Shown: one piece after another, positions 4,672-6,954 of the stretch
Layout: each line of letters begins with the position of its first letter
How positions within the stretch are numbered: the first letter of the stretch is position 1
DNA from: Verrucomicrobiia bacterium
GTDB lineage: Bacteria > Verrucomicrobiota > Verrucomicrobiia > Limisphaerales > UBA11358
DNA length: 6,954 nt
Direction: 5' to 3'
Assembly: GCA_030044395.1 (NCBI GenBank)
Contig: JASHVW010000316.1
Span: 1 to 6,954, forward strand
The notes under the pieces: model-generated
What the model was told of the DNA's origin: nothing
Databases searched by the model: none
What the model saw: the letters and a program-made list of their open reading frames with translations, nothing else
Position numbers and translations under genes: made by a program

Positions 4672-6948
4672 TTAGAGAATTTCATTTGCGGCTTTCAGCA
4701 GGTCGTTCACGCTTGGCAAAAACGCCGATTCGAGGATGTGCGATTGCGGCGCAATGCCGTTTTTTGCCCCAACCCGCTTCACCGGCGCGTCAAGGTAATC
4801 AAAAATCGCATCCGAAATCGTCGAGGCGATTTCCCCGGTGTAACTGCCGATATGAATCGCCTGGCTTGCCACCACGCAGCGTCCCGTCTTCTGCACTGAA
4901 CGCAAAATAGTTTCGAGATCGAGTGGCACCAGCGAACGCAAATCAATCACTTCAGCGGAAATATTTTTCCCGGCCTTCAATTGGTCCGCCGCCTTCAGGC
5001 AGTCATGCACGAGCGGTCCCCAGGTGACAAAGGTGATGTCTGGGCCTTCGCGCTTCACCTCGGCCACGCCCAGCGGAACGAGATACTCATTCTCCGGCAC
5101 AGGCCCTTTCATGCCATACAACCCCTGCGACTCGATAAACATCACCGGGTTGTTGTCGCGGATGGCGGATTTCAACATTCCCTTGGCGTCATAGGGCGTG
5201 GCGGGATAGACGACATAAAGGCCGGGAATATGGCAGAACATGGATTCGAGCGTCTGCGAATGCTGTCCGCCATAACCCTTGCCCGCGCCGGCGGAAACGC
5301 GCAACACCAATGGCACCTCCGTTTGCGCGCCGCTCATGTAATGCCACTTCGCCGCCTGATTGCTGATCTGGTCGGACGACATCAGCGCAAAATCGTAGTA
5401 CATCAATTCCATGACGGGTCGCAGCCCAATCATCGCCAGTCCGATGCCAGTGCCGCAGATGCACGCTTCTGAAATCGGCGTGTTGAAAACACGGTCGCGT
5501 CCGAACGATTCGAGCAGGCCTTTCGTGGCCTTGAACGCGCCGCCGTAATCCGCCACGTCTTCGCCGTAGAAAAGGACGCGCCGGTCGCGTTTCATTTCCT
5601 CCATCAGCGCCTCGCGAATGGCGTCCTTGTAGGTGATTTCGCCGTTGACACGCTTGATTTCCGGCAGGGGTTGGATGATTTCCACCTTCGCAAATTCCGC
5701 CGGAACAGTTTCGGATTTGGTGTCCGTGTACATGTATTTGATAACATCTTCCGCCAGCGGGTCGGCGGCAGCGGCGGCGCGTTTGGCGGCGCGCGCGTTG
5801 CGGTCGCGGACGGTTCCCACCAGCGCGGCAAGTTCTTTTTCAGAAAGAAGCCCGCTTTCCAGGATCTGCGCTTTGAATGTCTCCACCGGGTCAACGGATT
5901 TCCACGCGGCTTCCTCCTCCTTGGTGCGGTATTCATTGCGCGGGTCGCTCAAAGAATGGCCCCAATAACGGTAAGTATCGCAATCGAGCAGCACCGGTCC
6001 CTGGCCTTGCCGACAAATCCCGGCCGCGCGCGTTACGGCGTCGCGAACTGCGAGCGCGTCCATGCCGTTGACGATTTCCGCATGCATGTTGTTCTCGGAA
6101 AAACCGGCGGCGCGGCGCGCGATGCGGCTCACGCCCATCACCTCGTCGTCGGTACGATGCGTCATGCCGTAGTGATTGTTGATAATGAGAAAAATCATCG
6201 GCACGCCATGCTTGTATTCAGCCAGATGATTGGTGAACTGCGCCTGGGTGGCAAAATTCATCGCTTCCAGCACCACCCCGTTGGCATAAGCGCCGTCGCC
6301 CGCAAAGCAGCAAACGACCGCGTCCGTTCTCTGGTAACGCAAGCCGACCGCCGCGCCAGTGGCGATGGGCACGCCGCCGCCGACGATCGCGTTCGCCCCG
6401 AGATGCCCAACGCTGAAATCCGCGATGTGCATCGAGCCGCCGCGGCCCTTGCAATAGCCGTCTTCCTTGCCAAACAATTCGCAAATCATCTTGTAAACGT
6501 GCTGCTCCAGCGCGGCTTCGAGCAGGTCTTCGCGCTTCGACGACTGGCAATGGGGCACACGCGCCTTGAGTTGGTCGTCGGACATTTCCCGGATGGCCAC
6601 GGTACCTTTGGCGAGGCTTTCGCCATGGCCGCGATGCGTACTTGTAATTTTATCGGCAATATGAAGCACCGAACAAGCTCCCGCGGCCGTGCCTTCCTGG
6701 CCGACTGACACATGCGTCGGCCCACGATAATTGAAATCGCGAATTGGCTCATAGGCACCGGAGCGCAGCTTGACTATCATCTCCTCCAACTCGCGGATCA
6801 TCAGCATGTCTTCCAGGAGATTCACCGCTTCAGCCTTGCTGATGCGCCTGGCGGCCAGCTCCTGCTTCAGGTTGCTTTTGAAGCGATAGGCGGGAATTTT
6901 GCCGCAATCAATCTCGTAAGGCTTGAACTTTGGCCGCATGTCACTCAA
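4672..6948 (-). CDS. 2-oxo-acid dehydrogenase E1, alpha-beta fusion (pyruvate dehydrogenase type)
   Basis: This thiamine-diphosphate enzyme decarboxylates the 2-oxo acid and acylates the lipoyl group of E2. Numbering from the TTG at 6948, residues about 40-400 are the alpha chain: RGHG (106-109), KGRGGSMH (167-174), the ThDP/Mg motif GDG (217-219) with NN (257-258), and the loop YRYWGHSLSDP (326-336). An Ala/Lys-rich linker (about 385-434) leads to the beta chain (435-758), with GEDV (462-465), TPISEA, QHSQ and YDAKG. At 758 aa it matches a fused alpha plus beta. Two insertions distinguish the alpha half: residues 116-156 where about 8 are usual, and about 11 residues inside the ThDP motif. 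SMHIAD with LGAN and IVGGG also resembles acetoin dehydrogenase E1. The frame is open to the window edge. TTG 6948, ATG 6939 or a start outside are all possible. It heads the operon. Confidence 0.93.
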   Translation of the reverse strand: MSDMRPKFKPYEIDCGKIPAYRFKSNLKQELAARRISKAEAVNLLEDMLMIRELEEMIVKLRSGAYEPIRDFNYRGPTHVSVGQEGTAAGACSVLHIADKITSTHRGHGESLAKGTVAIREMSDDQLKARVPHCQSSKREDLLEAALEQHVYKMICELFGKEDGYCKGRGGSMHIADFSVGHLGANAIVGGGVPIATGAAVGLRYQRTDAVVCCFAGDGAYANGVVLEAMNFATQAQFTNHLAEYKHGVPMIFLIINNHYGMTHRTDDEVMGVSRIARRAAGFSENNMHAEIVNGMDALAVRDAVTRAAGICRQGQGPVLLDCDTYRYWGHSLSDPRNEYRTKEEEAAWKSVDPVETFKAQILESGLLSEKELAALVGTVRDRNARAAKRAAAAADPLAEDVIKYMYTDTKSETVPAEFAKVEIIQPLPEIKRVNGEITYKDAIREALMEEMKRDRRVLFYGEDVADYGGAFKATKGLLESFGRDRVFNTPISEACICGTGIGLAMIGLRPVMELMYYDFALMSSDQISNQAAKWHYMSGAQTEVPLVLRVSAGAGKGYGGQHSQTLESMFCHIPGLYVVYPATPYDAKGMLKSAIRDNNPVMFIESQGLYGMKGPVPENEYLVPLGVAEVKREGPDITFVTWGPLVHDCLKAADQLKAGKNISAEVIDLRSLVPLDLETILRSVQKTGRCVVASQAIHIGSYTGEIASTISDAIFDYLDAPVKRVGAKNGIAPQSHILESAFLPSVNDLLKAANEIL
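6481..6603 (-). other. Insertion in E1 alpha between the RGHG loop and the ELFG/SMH region
   Basis: E1 residues 116-156 lie between AKG (113-115) and ELFG (157-160). In standard alpha chains this interval is about 8 residues (established family knowledge), so about 33 are extra. The segment is charged and helix-like (MSDDQLKAR, KREDLLEAALEQHVY) and includes C134 and C156. The frame is intact and the flanking motifs are conserved, so this is a real insertion, not a frameshift. Confidence 0.7.
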
Positions 6949-6954
6949 GTAGGT

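Noticed and set aside
5671..6708. A 345-codon plus-strand reading frame opposite the E1 gene
   Set aside because: It is antisense to conserved E1 alpha sequence, rich in Arg/His/Ala, with no domain signature.
6940..6954. Promoter or ribosome-binding site upstream of E1
   Set aside because: Only 15 nt are available after the candidate starts and the frame is still open, so neither the true start nor its control region can be judged.

Overview
The window holds four genes, all on the minus strand, so transcription runs from high to low coordinates. Three form a tight operon for a 2-oxo-acid dehydrogenase multienzyme complex: an E1 with alpha and beta chains fused in one polypeptide (4672-6948), an E2 lipoyl acyltransferase (3299-4669) and an E3 dihydrolipoamide dehydrogenase (1938-3320). 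E1 and E2 are separated by 2 nt, and E2 and E3 overlap by 22 nt. The fourth gene starts about 50 nt after the E3 stop and runs off the left edge. It encodes a secreted GH5-like (clan GH-A) glycoside hydrolase whose catalytic domain lies between two ricin-type beta-trefoil (QxW) lectin modules. Its reading frame has no stop from the E3 stop to position 1.

The fused E1 binds thiamine diphosphate and decarboxylates the substrate, most simply pyruvate. It passes the acyl group to the lipoyl lysine of E2, E2 forms acyl-CoA, and E3 reoxidises the lipoyl group with FAD and NAD+. The hydrolase is functionally separate. It would act outside the cytoplasm on a polysaccharide whose sugars could eventually feed the same pyruvate node.

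The moderately GC-rich sequence, the fused E1, the lectin-decorated secreted hydrolase and a palindromic repeat-like element translated inside E2 fit a polysaccharide-degrading bacterium of the Verrucomicrobiota type. A Pedosphaera/Limisphaerales-like lineage is my guess from recall of similar repeat-encoded peptides; nothing in the window proves it.

The most unusual features sit in the dehydrogenase complex. E2 carries two tandem peripheral-subunit-binding domains where one is usual. Its interdomain linker contains an in-frame 73-bp inverted-repeat element. The E1 alpha half has two insertions near the thiamine diphosphate site. There is no RNA gene, CRISPR array, transposase or convincing terminator, and no intergenic stretch longer than about 50 nt.
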